A stretch of 64,000 nucleotides of DNA, taken from JBBIPZ01 sp037442505 [NCBI: Deltaproteobacteria bacterium] (GTDB lineage: Bacteria > CALINM01). This document shows, piece by piece, positions 1 through 7,859 of this stretch; the first letter of the stretch is position 1; each line of letters opens with the position of its first letter. Under the pieces are notes generated by a model. The model was given only the letters and a program-made list of their open reading frames with translations, did no database searches and had not been told where the DNA came from. Position numbers and translations under genes: made by a program. The stretch is from the NCBI GenBank assembly GCA_037442505.1, contig JBBIPZ010000001.1:52368-116367 (forward strand), in the 5' to 3' direction.

Positions 1-1
1 A

Positions 2-55
2 AAAAAGGAAGACGTTGTCGATGCAACTTATGAAGAAGTAAAAGACAACAAATAG
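2..55 (+). CDS. dnaK: DnaK chaperone, C-terminal end only (partial)
   Basis: The first 55 bases hold the last 17 codons and stop of a gene running in from the left. The residues read KKEDVVDATYEEVKDNK, which matches the acidic DVVDAxYEEV tail of bacterial Hsp70 (DnaK). The immediately following dnaJ supports this, since dnaK-dnaJ is a common order. DnaK is the ATP-dependent cytosolic chaperone whose ATPase is stimulated by DnaJ. Only the tail is visible, so domain content cannot be checked. Confidence 0.85.
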   Translation, partial: KKEDVVDATYEEVKDNK

Positions 56-84
56 TTTAATATGTTTGTATAAGGTATCTGGAA

Positions 85-116
85 GGGCGGGGTATTTATT
101 ATCCCGTCCATTTTTT
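85..116 (+). terminator. Rho-independent-type hairpin between dnaK and dnaJ
   Basis: GGGCGGGGTA (85-94) pairs with TATCCCGTCC (100-109), allowing two G-U pairs, around a 5-base loop, and is followed by ATTTTTT. It lies after the dnaK stop and before the dnaJ ribosome-binding site. It may end dnaK transcripts or only partly attenuate them so that less DnaJ than DnaK is made. Confidence 0.75.
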
Positions 117-139
117 ATATAAAAGTTAAGGAGTGAGTT

Positions 140-1261
140 TTGGCAAAGAGGGACTACTACGAAGTGTTAGGCGTTTCGAGGGGAGCCACAGAAGAAGAAA
201 TAAAAAAGGCTTATCGTAAGCTGGCATTAGAGTTGCATCCAGATCGCAATCCTGGTAACAAGGCTGCTGAAGAACGTTTTAAAGAAGTTACAGAGGCTTA
301 CGAAGTCCTTTCAAACAGCGAAAAAAGGGCTATGTATGACAGATTTGGACATGCTGGGGCTGCAGGTGGTGATCCCTTTGGGGGTAGTGGTTTTGGTGGC
401 TTTGGCTTCGGAACAACTTTTTCTGATGTGTTTAATGATATTTTTTCTGACTTTTTTGGAGGCACAACTTCAAGAAATCGCCCTGAACGGGGAGAAGACC
501 TTTTATATAGAATTGAAATCTCTTTTTTAGAGGCTGCCAAGGGGGCTGAAAAAGAGATAAAAGTAGAAAAAAAGGTTGTATGTGACACCTGTAAGGGTGA
601 TGGGGTTAAGCCCGGTACAAAACCGATAATTTGTGGAACCTGTGGTGGAACTGGAACTATAAGATATCAGCAAGGTTTTTTTAGTATTGGTAGGACTTGT
701 AGTAGCTGTAGAGGTACTGGCAAGGTTATAAAAGAACATTGTCCTGATTGTAAAGGAAATGGTGTAAAATTCACAGTGAAAAATATTAAAATCGATATTC
801 CTGCTGGTGTGGACAATGGCAACAAACTTAGGCTACCTGGCGAGGGCAACCATGGCTTGCATGGTGGACGTCCAGGAGACCTTTATGTTGAGATCACTTT
901 AAAAAAACACGACTTTTTTACGAGAAAGAATAACGATATCATTTGTGAAGTTCCCATCTCTTTTGTTATGGCTGCTCTTGGTTGTGAAATAGATGTTCCC
1001 ACAATTGATGGCAAAACAGCAATTAAAATTCCTGAAGGTACACAAAATGGTGCTGTGTTCACAATCAAAGGCAAAGGCTTTCCGGATATCTACTCTAAGC
1101 GAAAAGGCGACCAGTTAGTTTATATAAAGGTAGAAGTGCCTAAGCATTTGAATAGCAAACAAAAGCAGCTATTATTGGAGTTTGACAAATTATCAAATGT
1201 CAAAAATAATCCGGATACCTCAAGTTTTTTTGAGAAGATAAAAAGCTTTTTAAATATGTGA
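140..1261 (+). CDS. dnaJ: Chaperone protein DnaJ
   Basis: This is a full-length type I J-protein of 373 residues, the cytosolic Hsp40 that delivers substrates to DnaK and stimulates its ATPase. The J domain occupies about residues 5-70 with the essential HPD at 33-35. A Gly/Phe-rich linker covers about 75-105. Four CxxCxGxG zinc motifs follow ([32 protein letters not shown]), then the C-terminal substrate-binding domains. The start is TTG at 140, with AAGGAG at 127-132 and the family's usual [13 protein letters not shown] terminus. It follows dnaK across a hairpin, so the two may be transcribed together with attenuation. Confidence 0.97.
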   Translation: MAKRDYYEVLGVSRGATEEEIKKAYRKLALELHPDRNPGNKAAEERFKEVTEAYEVLSNSEKRAMYDRFGHAGAAGGDPFGGSGFGGFGFGTTFSDVFNDIFSDFFGGTTSRNRPERGEDLLYRIEISFLEAAKGAEKEIKVEKKVVCDTCKGDGVKPGTKPIICGTCGGTGTIRYQQGFFSIGRTCSSCRGTGKVIKEHCPDCKGNGVKFTVKNIKIDIPAGVDNGNKLRLPGEGNHGLHGGRPGDLYVEITLKKHDFFTRKNNDIICEVPISFVMAALGCEIDVPTIDGKTAIKIPEGTQNGAVFTIKGKGFPDIYSKRKGDQLVYIKVEVPKHLNSKQKQLLLEFDKLSNVKNNPDTSSFFEKIKSFLNM

Positions 1262-1288
1262 TTGTGAATAATTTGGCATATTTGTTTT

Positions 1289-1317
1289 TTGACAATGTTG
1301 TAAAGTTGTTTTAATAT
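1289..1317 (+). promoter_or_regulatory. Consensus sigma-70 promoter of yjbQ, probably giving a leaderless mRNA
   Basis: TTGACA (1289-1294), a 17-base spacer and TAATAT (1312-1317) form a near-perfect housekeeping promoter. Only seven bases separate the -10 box from the ATG at 1325, so the expected transcription start coincides with the start codon. No Shine-Dalgarno sequence precedes that ATG. Confidence 0.75.
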
Positions 1318-1324
1318 TATCAGT

Positions 1325-1738
1325 ATGAAATTTCACACTGAGTACTTAACTTTCAAGACAGAAAAGAAGAAACAACTAATAAACATCACTGATAAAGTTT
1401 CTCAAGCTGTTGATAAAGCCAATGTTAAAGAAGGTATGGTTCTGGTATCTGCTATGCATATTACTGCTGGAGTGTTTGTCAATGACGAAGAATCTGGCTT
1501 GCACTCAGATATCTGGAAGTGGCTCGAAGAACTTGCGCCATTTTCTGAAGATTACCACCACCATAGGACTGGCGAAACCAATGGTGATGCTCATTTAAAA
1601 AGCTTGTTAATCCACCATCAGGTTATTTTGCCCATAACGAATGGTAAACTTGATTTAGGACCATGGCAGCAAGTTTTTTATGCTGAGTTTGACGGCATGC
1701 GTCCGAAACGTCTTATAATAAAGGTAATGGGAGAGTAA
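1325..1738 (+). CDS. yjbQ: YjbQ-family protein (UPF0047, secondary thiamine-phosphate synthase type)
   Basis: The 137-residue protein has the length and signature of the YjbQ/UPF0047 family: [15 protein letters not shown] near residue 43, the His-rich [13 protein letters not shown] near 78, and [14 protein letters not shown] near 112. Family members are small trimeric cytosolic proteins. Some have weak thiamine-phosphate synthase activity, but their physiological role is unsettled. The ATG has no ribosome-binding site and sits just after a consensus -10 box. The stop overlaps the phoH start by one base, so the two are cotranscribed. A full thiamine operon lies 55 kb away. Confidence 0.9.
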   Translation: MKFHTEYLTFKTEKKKQLINITDKVSQAVDKANVKEGMVLVSAMHITAGVFVNDEESGLHSDIWKWLEELAPFSEDYHHHRTGETNGDAHLKSLLIHHQVILPITNGKLDLGPWQQVFYAEFDGMRPKRLIIKVMGE

Positions 1739-2721
1739 TGAAACGCAAAAAAGCGGCAACCGCAGAGCTATCACTGCAGATAGAAGATTTGAATATTTTA
1801 AAAACCATAATAGGCCAACGTAGTGAGTTTTTAAGCTATATTGAAAAAAAACTACCGGTAACCATTTTTCAGAAAGGTAACTTTTTAAAAATATCTGGCG
1901 AAGAAAATGCTGTTGACTCTGCACACCGTATCATTCAAGAATTGATGAAATTAGCGAAAAAGAACAGGGCTATTAACGTCTGGGAAATTGATTTTATTAT
2001 CAAAAACATCATGACTGCGGATGACAATTTAGACGAACTTTATGATGATGTCATAATGGTCACGTCTCGCAGAAAGCCAATTGTGCCAAAAACGCCTTCC
2101 CAAAAGCGTTATGTAGATGCTGTCAGGGAAAATGACATGGTATTTGCGATAGGTCCTGCCGGTACTGGAAAAACGTACCTTGCAGTGGCTCTTGCAGTGG
2201 CAGATTTAATCAACCAGCGGGTTCAAAGGATTGTTCTTACACGCCCTGCCGTAGAGGCTGGTGAAAAGCTTGGTTTTTTGCCTGGTGGGCTTGCAGAAAA
2301 GGTTGATCCATACTTGCGACCATTATATGATGCACTTTATGACATGCTTGACTATGATAAAGTGATGCGTTTTATTGAAAAGGGCATAATTGAAATTGCA
2401 CCCATAGCTTTTATGAGAGGGAGAACACTAAATGATTCCTTTGTTATAATGGATGAAGCACAAAACACAACATCAGAGCAGATGAAGATGTTTTTGACAC
2501 GTTTGGGTTTTAATTCAAAAGCTGTAATAACGGGAGACATTACCCAAATTGATATTCCTAAAACAAATGTTTCTGGACTTGTTGAGGTTCAGGAAATACT
2601 TAAAAGTTTAAAAGGTATTGAGTTTGTATATTTTAACGAAAAAGATGTAGTTAGACATCCACTTGTTCAGGATGTCATCAGGGCTTACGAGATGTATGAA
2701 CACAAGTTAAGGGGGGAGTGA
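1738..2721 (+). CDS. phoH: PhoH-like ATPase
   Basis: The 327-residue protein matches the PhoH family of P-loop ATPases. The N-terminal ~100 residues form the small helical/KH-like part. The ATPase core starts near residue 120 with TPSQKRYVDA, Walker A GPAGTGKT near 140 and Walker B FVIMDEAQN near 235, followed by the ITGDITQIDIP signature. PhoH proteins are linked to RNA metabolism, often beside ybeY, but their exact substrate is unknown; no ybeY is seen here. The start overlaps the yjbQ stop by one base and the end overlaps the next gene's start, so it is the middle gene of a tight operon. The name does not imply Pho control here. Confidence 0.93.
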   Translation: MKRKKAATAELSLQIEDLNILKTIIGQRSEFLSYIEKKLPVTIFQKGNFLKISGEENAVDSAHRIIQELMKLAKKNRAINVWEIDFIIKNIMTADDNLDELYDDVIMVTSRRKPIVPKTPSQKRYVDAVRENDMVFAIGPAGTGKTYLAVALAVADLINQRVQRIVLTRPAVEAGEKLGFLPGGLAEKVDPYLRPLYDALYDMLDYDKVMRFIEKGIIEIAPIAFMRGRTLNDSFVIMDEAQNTTSEQMKMFLTRLGFNSKAVITGDITQIDIPKTNVSGLVEVQEILKSLKGIEFVYFNEKDVVRHPLVQDVIRAYEMYEHKLRGE

Positions 2722-3131
2722 TGAAAAAGCTTCTTTTTTTATTCCTGGTCTTTTTTATACTAACTGGCATGGGTGGCTTTGGTGGTGAAGATCAGACAAA
2801 ACTTCCAAAAACCATAGAAAACTATTCGATCTCTTTGCTTGATACTGAGGGATATACAGCAAAACTATCACAGGTTTCTATCTCAGATGGTTTATATTTA
2901 TCTGGTAGCATTGGCAAAGGTAAACACATTATAAATTTTAGCGAGATTAAAAAGATTGTTATAACACCGATAAACGATAAAGAAGTTCAGGCGAAAGTTT
3001 TATTTAAAGATGGCACGGAAGTTAATTTATTAACTAACGCAAAGTATAAGTTAAAAGGCAAATCAAAATACGGAATTTTCATCATAGCACTTAAAGATGT
3101 CAGTGAGATTACCTTTCTGGGAAAGGAGTAG
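2721..3131 (+). CDS. Small exported protein of unknown function
   Basis: The 136-residue product starts with KK and a hydrophobic stretch (about residues 4-17), a clear signal peptide with possible cleavage near the Gly-rich GMGGFGG. There is no lipobox Cys. The mature part is predicted to be beta-rich and periplasmic, with alternating hydrophobic and charged residues. I do not recognise a family. ATG at 2721 is preferred over GTG at 2718, because the G-rich ribosome-binding site (2711-2718) then lies just upstream and the start overlaps the phoH stop. Its last bases form the left arm of a long hairpin. Confidence 0.75.
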   Translation: MKKLLFLFLVFFILTGMGGFGGEDQTKLPKTIENYSISLLDTEGYTAKLSQVSISDGLYLSGSIGKGKHIINFSEIKKIVITPINDKEVQAKVLFKDGTEVNLLTNAKYKLKGKSKYGIFIIALKDVSEITFLGKE

Positions 3132-3169
3132 GGGGTGTCCTTAAATATAGCCCCTACATCCCAGAAAGG
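3112..3169. terminator. Nested double hairpin between convergent genes
   Basis: CCTTTCTGGGA (3112-3122) pairs perfectly with TCCCAGAAAGG (3159-3169). Inside it, GTAGGGG (3128-3134) pairs with CCCCTAC (3151-3157). The outer left arm overlaps the 3' end of the upstream coding sequence. There is no strong T run, but the position between two converging genes suggests a bidirectional transcript end. Confidence 0.6.
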
Positions 3170-3175
3170 CAATAG

Positions 3176-3445
3176 TTATTCACCTTCGTAAGCCTTCTTG
3201 ATCGCCTCTTTTCCTGCAGCGACTGCGTCAGATATAGCCCTTTTTTGCTCAGACAAGAAATCTTTTGTATCACCAACAAGGTCACTAATTTTATCTTTTA
3301 CATCCTCAGCTACATCTTTAATCTTGTCTCTTGTCTCTTTTCCTGATTGTGGAGCAAAAAGCAGAGCAATACCCGCGCCTATTGCAGCACCTGATAAAAA
3401 ACCAATCAAAAAGGTTCCAAAACTTGTTTTTTCTTCACAACTCAT
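3176..3445 (-). CDS. YtxH domain-containing protein
   Basis: The 89-residue product begins with a glycine-rich hydrophobic helix (FLIGFLSGAAIGAGIALLFAP) followed by SGKETRDKIKD and an amphipathic helix. This is the diagnostic layout of YtxH/gas-vesicle-like small membrane proteins. It is likely anchored in the inner membrane with a cytosolic coiled-coil tail. The start at 3445 is chosen because AGGAGG lies directly upstream and the gene begins one base after the DUF948 gene ends. YtxH and DUF948 genes are frequent neighbours and are probably coexpressed; their function is not established. Confidence 0.88.
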   Translation of the reverse strand: MSCEEKTSFGTFLIGFLSGAAIGAGIALLFAPQSGKETRDKIKDVAEDVKDKISDLVGDTKDFLSEQKRAISDAVAAGKEAIKKAYEGE

Positions 3446-3446
3446 T

Positions 3447-3836
3447 TTATTTCCTCCTTTTATTAAGATAATATCCAATAAGGCTGCTTACGCCTGCCTG
3501 AATGCCAAACTTGAAGACAGAAATCTTGCCCTTTGTTTTGTCATAACTATTTTTTATATTTACACAGACATCTTCTACTGATTTGGCGGCATTTTGCAGT
3601 TTTACCAGAATATTTGTTGCTGATTCTGCACCTTTGCTTACTGCTGCCATTATTTTGTTCATCGATTCGATACCAGACTTAGCCTCTTTAACAAGGGGTG
3701 TCAGTTCTTTCTTTAGCTCAGACAATTCTAAAGATAATCGTTCAATTTCCTTTTTAAGTGTGACAAGAAAATAGATAAAAACTACAAGGATCGCTACGAT
3801 AGCTACTGTCTGTACCACTTGCAATGCTTCAATCAT
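3447..3836 (-). CDS. DUF948 family membrane-anchored protein
   Basis: The 129-residue product has one N-terminal membrane helix (about residues 8-27), then a long heptad-like region (LKKEIERLSLELSELKKEL) and further amphipathic helices. This is the pattern of the DUF948 family, annotated in Firmicutes as general-stress-associated. It lies just upstream of the YtxH gene on the same strand, with one base between the stop and the next ATG. The C terminus (IGYYLNKRRK) also resembles that of DUF948/YtxH-linked proteins. Function is unknown; an envelope-associated structural role is only a guess. Confidence 0.85.
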   Translation of the reverse strand: MIEALQVVQTVAIVAILVVFIYFLVTLKKEIERLSLELSELKKELTPLVKEAKSGIESMNKIMAAVSKGAESATNILVKLQNAAKSVEDVCVNIKNSYDKTKGKISVFKFGIQAGVSSLIGYYLNKRRK

Positions 3837-3874
3837 AGGTAACTCCTTATAATGATTAAAAAGCCTTAGTATAA

Positions 3875-4603
3875 TTATATAGTGTCTAATTTTTTTTGCA
3901 ACTTTTGTCTTTCAGTGACAAGAACTACAATAATGCCTAATTCATAAAGCACCTGCAAAGGCACCATCATAAGCATCAGATTGAATACGTCTGGTGTGGG
4001 TGTCAAAACTGCTGACAGGATAGAGTTTCCCAGAATAAAAAATCTGCGCTTTTGGTTTAACATTTTTACAGAAATGATACCAAGACTGCCAAGTATAAAC
4101 ATAAAAAGTGGCAGCTCAAACATTATCCCAAATGTAAAAACAAATGTAAAAACAAAGGATAGATAAGATGATAATGCAATCATTGGCTTTATGGTTTCGG
4201 TTTGGTACTGTAGCAAAAACTTTATGCCAGAAGGAAGCACAATTAAGTAACAAAACGCAGCACCGGAATAAAATAGCAAGGTAGCAACGATTACAACTAT
4301 GAAATTTTTATTTCCTTTAAACCTTGTGTGTTTATTCAATATCTTGACAATCTCAAAAATAATATAAGGCACAACAACCAAAAGAGATAAAAAAAGTGCC
4401 AGTTTAAGGTAAGACATAAAGGCTTCTGGTAAGGAGTAAAGAATCAGTTTCATCTTTATTATTTCGTTAAGCTTTCGCATTATCTTCTCTACAAAAAAAA
4501 GCATCGCGAGAAAAATGGTAGAAGTAACGATAAGAATGCGAATTAATAAACTCCTTAAGTCTCGCAAAATATTTAAGTTGGATTCACTAAAAATGTTTGT
4601 CAT
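3875..4603 (-). CDS. tatC: Sec-independent protein translocase TatC
   Basis: The 242-residue polytopic protein has six predicted membrane segments. It carries TatC hallmarks: a short cytosolic N terminus with RDLRSLLIRI, the first periplasmic loop followed by the ExxxxxLKLALF segment, and the C-terminal LTPTPDVFNLMLMMVPLQVLYELGI. TatC is the twin-arginine signal receptor in the inner membrane and exports folded cofactor-containing proteins. The N terminus lacks the fuller HLxELR form, but RDLRS occupies the same place. Its ATG overlaps the stop of the upstream SPOR gene by four bases. No tatA is visible in the window. Confidence 0.93.
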   Translation of the reverse strand: MTNIFSESNLNILRDLRSLLIRILIVTSTIFLAMLFFVEKIMRKLNEIIKMKLILYSLPEAFMSYLKLALFLSLLVVVPYIIFEIVKILNKHTRFKGNKNFIVVIVATLLFYSGAAFCYLIVLPSGIKFLLQYQTETIKPMIALSSYLSFVFTFVFTFGIMFELPLFMFILGSLGIISVKMLNQKRRFFILGNSILSAVLTPTPDVFNLMLMMVPLQVLYELGIIVVLVTERQKLQKKLDTI

Positions 4604-5118
4604 TTTTTCACCACAATACCTTTAAACCCAGCTTTATTCAATCTTTCTAAAACGTCTTCTATCTTTTCGCTTTTGTTATCAACAACAACAAGTAGTCGTG
4701 TTAGTTTTCCCTCTATAATCTTTGTTTTAAATCCGAGAGAATTTAACTTCTTTTCTATGCTTGTATAGCTTGATTTTTCTTTGTACGCGCCAATCTGAAT
4801 CAGACTCTCAACGATAACTGAATTTTCCGTTTTTGGCAGGGGGGGGGATGATTTTTCAACTTTTTCCGGTTCTTTAGAAACATCTTTATTAGTAGTTTGA
4901 GTATCATTTCTCTGGTGTCTCAAGATGGTAGAGTAGTTTTCAAGACTAATTACTACTTTTGGTTTGATATCGCTTGCCATAGAAGATGCTTCAACTTCTA
5001 TAGAATGTAGTAGCTTTCCAGCCTCGATACCTAAAAGAAAGGTTAAAATGGAGATTGTCGAGAAACTTACAATTAAAAATAGCAATTGACCAGTGCTCAA
5101 TTCAAAGCGTTTTTTCAT
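4600..5118 (-). CDS. SPOR domain-containing membrane protein
   Basis: The 172-residue product has one membrane segment near residues 10-30, a low-complexity linker rich in Lys, Glu, Ser and Pro, and a C-terminal SPOR domain from about residue 100 (IQIGAYKEKSSYTSIEKKL...GFKTKI). SPOR domains bind denuded glycan strands of septal peptidoglycan, so a cell-division or envelope role is likely. The coding strand contains a run of nine C at 4839-4847 in the linker. The gene sits between argS and tatC and overlaps tatC by four bases. Confidence 0.85.
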   Translation of the reverse strand: MKKRFELSTGQLLFLIVSFSTISILTFLLGIEAGKLLHSIEVEASSMASDIKPKVVISLENYSTILRHQRNDTQTTNKDVSKEPEKVEKSSPPLPKTENSVIVESLIQIGAYKEKSSYTSIEKKLNSLGFKTKIIEGKLTRLLVVVDNKSEKIEDVLERLNKAGFKGIVVKK

Positions 5119-5126
5119 CTTTTAAT

Positions 5127-6770
5127 TTACATCCTTTCTGGACTTTCAATACCTAAAAGCAGCAACCCTTTTTTCACAGTTTTCTGAAGCAGTTTTAACA
5201 AGCTTAAACGGCTAATCGTTAGTTTCAAATCGTCCTCACAAATGAATCGGTGTGCATTATAGTAGCTATGAAACTGTTGGGCCATGTTTATCAGGTAATA
5301 AGCAATAATATGAGGTTCTAACTGCCTGGCAGCATCTAAAACCACTTCAGGGAAGCTCAAAATTTGATCAATTAACGACTTTTCTTCATTTAAGACGAGA
5401 GACGAAAAATCCAGTTTAAAGTTTGATATATCAATATTTCGATCTTTTGCGACTTTAAAAACACTGTTTATTCTGGCATACATATACTGAACATAAAAGA
5501 CGGGATTATCACTTGTTTTTTGTTTTACCAGCTCGACATCAAAGTCAAGGGGAGAATCGTGGCGCCTTGTCAAAAACATAAACCGCATGGCGTCTTTACC
5601 GACCTCGTCAAGAACTTCCTTTAAGGTTACAAAATCGCCAGAGCGTTTTGACATGGTGAATGGTTTTCCGTTCCTGAATAAACTTACCATCTGAACCATT
5701 AATACCTTTAGCCTCGTTTCATCGTAACCCATAGCCTTTATAGCAGATCTTATACGTGGAACATAGCCGTGATGGTCTGCTCCCCAGATGTTTATGTACT
5801 CGTCGAAGTCCTGATCAAACTTGTGTTTGTGATAGGCGATATCAGACGCAAAGTATGTTGTTTCCTTATTTTCTTTTACTAAAACTCTATCTTTATCGTC
5901 GCCAAAATCAGTTGTTCTAAACCAGATAGCCCCATCTTTTTCATAAGACAATGTTTTTTCCTGTATAGCTTTTAAAGTTTTTTCTACAAAACCCGACTGA
6001 AAAAGAGATTTTTCAGAAAAATAACTATCAAACACAACTCCGAAGTCTTTTAAAACATTTTTAATATAATCAAGCAGTATAGACATTCCATAAGCACTTG
6101 CGTTTGCTATATTTTCATCATTTATACAATCAGTATTACCACTTTTTAGGTAGTTACTTGCCAGTTCGGTAACGTAATCACCCAGATAACATCCTTCAGG
6201 GAACTCCACAGTTTTGCCTTTTAGCTCTTTTGCACGAAGAAGAATAGATAAACCCAAGTTTTTTATCTGACTTCCAGCGTCGTTGACATAGAATTCCTGT
6301 TTCACTTCGTGCCCAACTTCTTTGAGAATTAATGTTAAAGACGAGCCTATACAGGCGCCTCTTCCATGTCCAACATGCAAAGGACCCGTTGGGTTGGCGC
6401 TTACATACTCTAATAGGATTTTCTTTTTTGAAGATTCCTTTGGTGAAAGAAAAGTCTCAAAATTTTCAGAAATCTTATATAACAGGTTTAGCAACTCATT
6501 TTGATTTATAAAAAAATTAATAAAACCTGCCCCAGCAATCTCTATCTTTTCAAATAGTGGATGATTAAAGTTAGAAACAAAAACATTTGCAATATCTCTT
6601 GGATTTTTCTTAAGCAGTTTGGCGGTAATTAGTGCCAGATTTGTAGAATAGTCTCCGTAGCTTTTATTTTTCGGTTTTTCTATTTCATAATAAGGCAGCT
6701 CATTAATGTTAAGTGTTTCTTTTATTTCTGAAAATCGTTGAGAAATAATCTGTTTTACAATACCTTTCAC
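5127..6770 (-). CDS. argS: Arginine--tRNA ligase
   Basis: The 547-residue class I synthetase charges tRNA-Arg. An N-terminal Arg-specific domain occupies about 1-85. The HIGH-equivalent is in ANPTGPLHVGHGRG near 125, and the KMSKS-equivalent is MSKRSGDFVTL near 370. The C-terminal DALR anticodon-binding domain ends in LGIESPERM, typical for ArgS. The start is GTG at 6770 with AAGGGG upstream. It lies in a run of minus-strand genes (ruvX-mltG-M42 peptidase-argS-SPOR-tatC) with gaps of at most 15 bases, so these are probably one operon. Confidence 0.97.
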   Translation of the reverse strand: MKGIVKQIISQRFSEIKETLNINELPYYEIEKPKNKSYGDYSTNLALITAKLLKKNPRDIANVFVSNFNHPLFEKIEIAGAGFINFFINQNELLNLLYKISENFETFLSPKESSKKKILLEYVSANPTGPLHVGHGRGACIGSSLTLILKEVGHEVKQEFYVNDAGSQIKNLGLSILLRAKELKGKTVEFPEGCYLGDYVTELASNYLKSGNTDCINDENIANASAYGMSILLDYIKNVLKDFGVVFDSYFSEKSLFQSGFVEKTLKAIQEKTLSYEKDGAIWFRTTDFGDDKDRVLVKENKETTYFASDIAYHKHKFDQDFDEYINIWGADHHGYVPRIRSAIKAMGYDETRLKVLMVQMVSLFRNGKPFTMSKRSGDFVTLKEVLDEVGKDAMRFMFLTRRHDSPLDFDVELVKQKTSDNPVFYVQYMYARINSVFKVAKDRNIDISNFKLDFSSLVLNEEKSLIDQILSFPEVVLDAARQLEPHIIAYYLINMAQQFHSYYNAHRFICEDDLKLTISRLSLLKLLQKTVKKGLLLLGIESPERM

Positions 6771-6785
6771 TTCTGTGTACCCCTT

Positions 6786-7859
6786 TTAAAATGGAACAAA
6801 ATTCATATCTGGAGTTATAGATAATAAAGCTTCTTTCAAAAGTTTGATTGTGTTTTCAAGGTCTTTTTCTGCCAGAACTTCCACAGGTGTATGCATATAA
6901 CGTAATGGCACGCTTACAAGTCCTGTTGCCACTCCGCCTTTAGTCAACTGCATTACGTTAGCATCGGTGCCAGTTCCTCTTGGAGCGCCCTCAATCTGAT
7001 AAGGGATTTTTCCTTTTTTTGCGGTCCTGATAAGCAAGTCAAAGATGTGAGGATTGATATTAGGACCTCTTGATATTATAGGCCCTTCGCCCAATTTACT
7101 TTCTCCAACAATTTTGCAGTCAACTGAGGGAAAGTCTGTAGCAAATCCTACATCAACAGCAATACCAACCTTTGGGTTAATATTGTATGCAGAAACAGTC
7201 GCACCTCTTAAACCAATCTCTTCCTGAACAGATGCGACTCCGTAAATGTTAACAGATGGTCTTTTCTTTTCCAGTGAAATCAGGCGAAGCATTTCCGCAA
7301 CGCAGAATGCTCCCATCCTGTCGTCAAAACCCCTACCGACCAGTAACCCATTTAGTAATCTATCAAGCCCCCATTCCACAGTTATGCAGTCACCAATATT
7401 GACATGCTTTAGAGCCTCTTTTTTATCTTTTGCTCCGATATCAATGAACAACTCGTGTATTTTAGATACTTTTTCCCTTTCCGCTGCTTCCATAAGGTGA
7501 ATTGGTTTTTGTCCAATAACACCCTTAAGCTTTCCCTTTTCAGTGTGTATAATCACTCTCAAGCCTAACAATAGCCTTGTATCAACACCACCGATAGCAG
7601 AAAAGTAAATAAAACCTCTATCATCAACATACTTAACCATCAGTCCTATTTCATCTATATGGCCTGATATCATTACGTTAAAATCGGTTTTCTTTTCAGC
7701 CTTTATAACTGCAATGACGTTGCCCATTGTATCTACACAAACCTCGTCGCAAAATTTTGAAACATAGTTTTTAAAAAGCTTTGAGGCGTTCTCTTCAAAG
7801 CCTGATGGGCTTGGAAGAGCTATCAGATTTTCAAAAAAATGATACGACTCTTTTCTCAT
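6786..7859 (-). CDS. M42 family metallopeptidase (aminopeptidase/endoglucanase type)
   Basis: The 357-residue protein matches the M42 family of cytosolic, multimeric di-metal aminopeptidases. Visible motifs are SGHIDEIGLMVKYV near residue 65 (metal ligand His and Asp), GRGFDDRMGA near 175 (bridging Asp), SVQEEIGLRGA near 208 (catalytic Glu pair) and AVDVGFATDFP near 230. A C-terminal His lies in RYMHTPVE near 320. Some family members are misannotated as endoglucanases; a peptidase is the better call. Its ATG overlaps the mltG stop by four bases. Confidence 0.93.
   Translation of the reverse strand: MRKESYHFFENLIALPSPSGFEENASKLFKNYVSKFCDEVCVDTMGNVIAVIKAEKKTDFNVMISGHIDEIGLMVKYVDDRGFIYFSAIGGVDTRLLLGLRVIIHTEKGKLKGVIGQKPIHLMEAAEREKVSKIHELFIDIGAKDKKEALKHVNIGDCITVEWGLDRLLNGLLVGRGFDDRMGAFCVAEMLRLISLEKKRPSVNIYGVASVQEEIGLRGATVSAYNINPKVGIAVDVGFATDFPSVDCKIVGESKLGEGPIISRGPNINPHIFDLLIRTAKKGKIPYQIEGAPRGTGTDANVMQLTKGGVATGLVSVPLRYMHTPVEVLAEKDLENTIKLLKEALLSITPDMNFVPF

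Noticed and set aside
2718-2720. GTG as start of the exported protein after phoH
   Set aside because: ATG at 2721 is directly next in frame and gives a better distance from the G-rich ribosome-binding site.
1738-2721. phoH as a member of the phosphate regulon
   Set aside because: No 11-base TTAAC-type repeats lie upstream of yjbQ-phoH; the promoter there is a plain consensus type.
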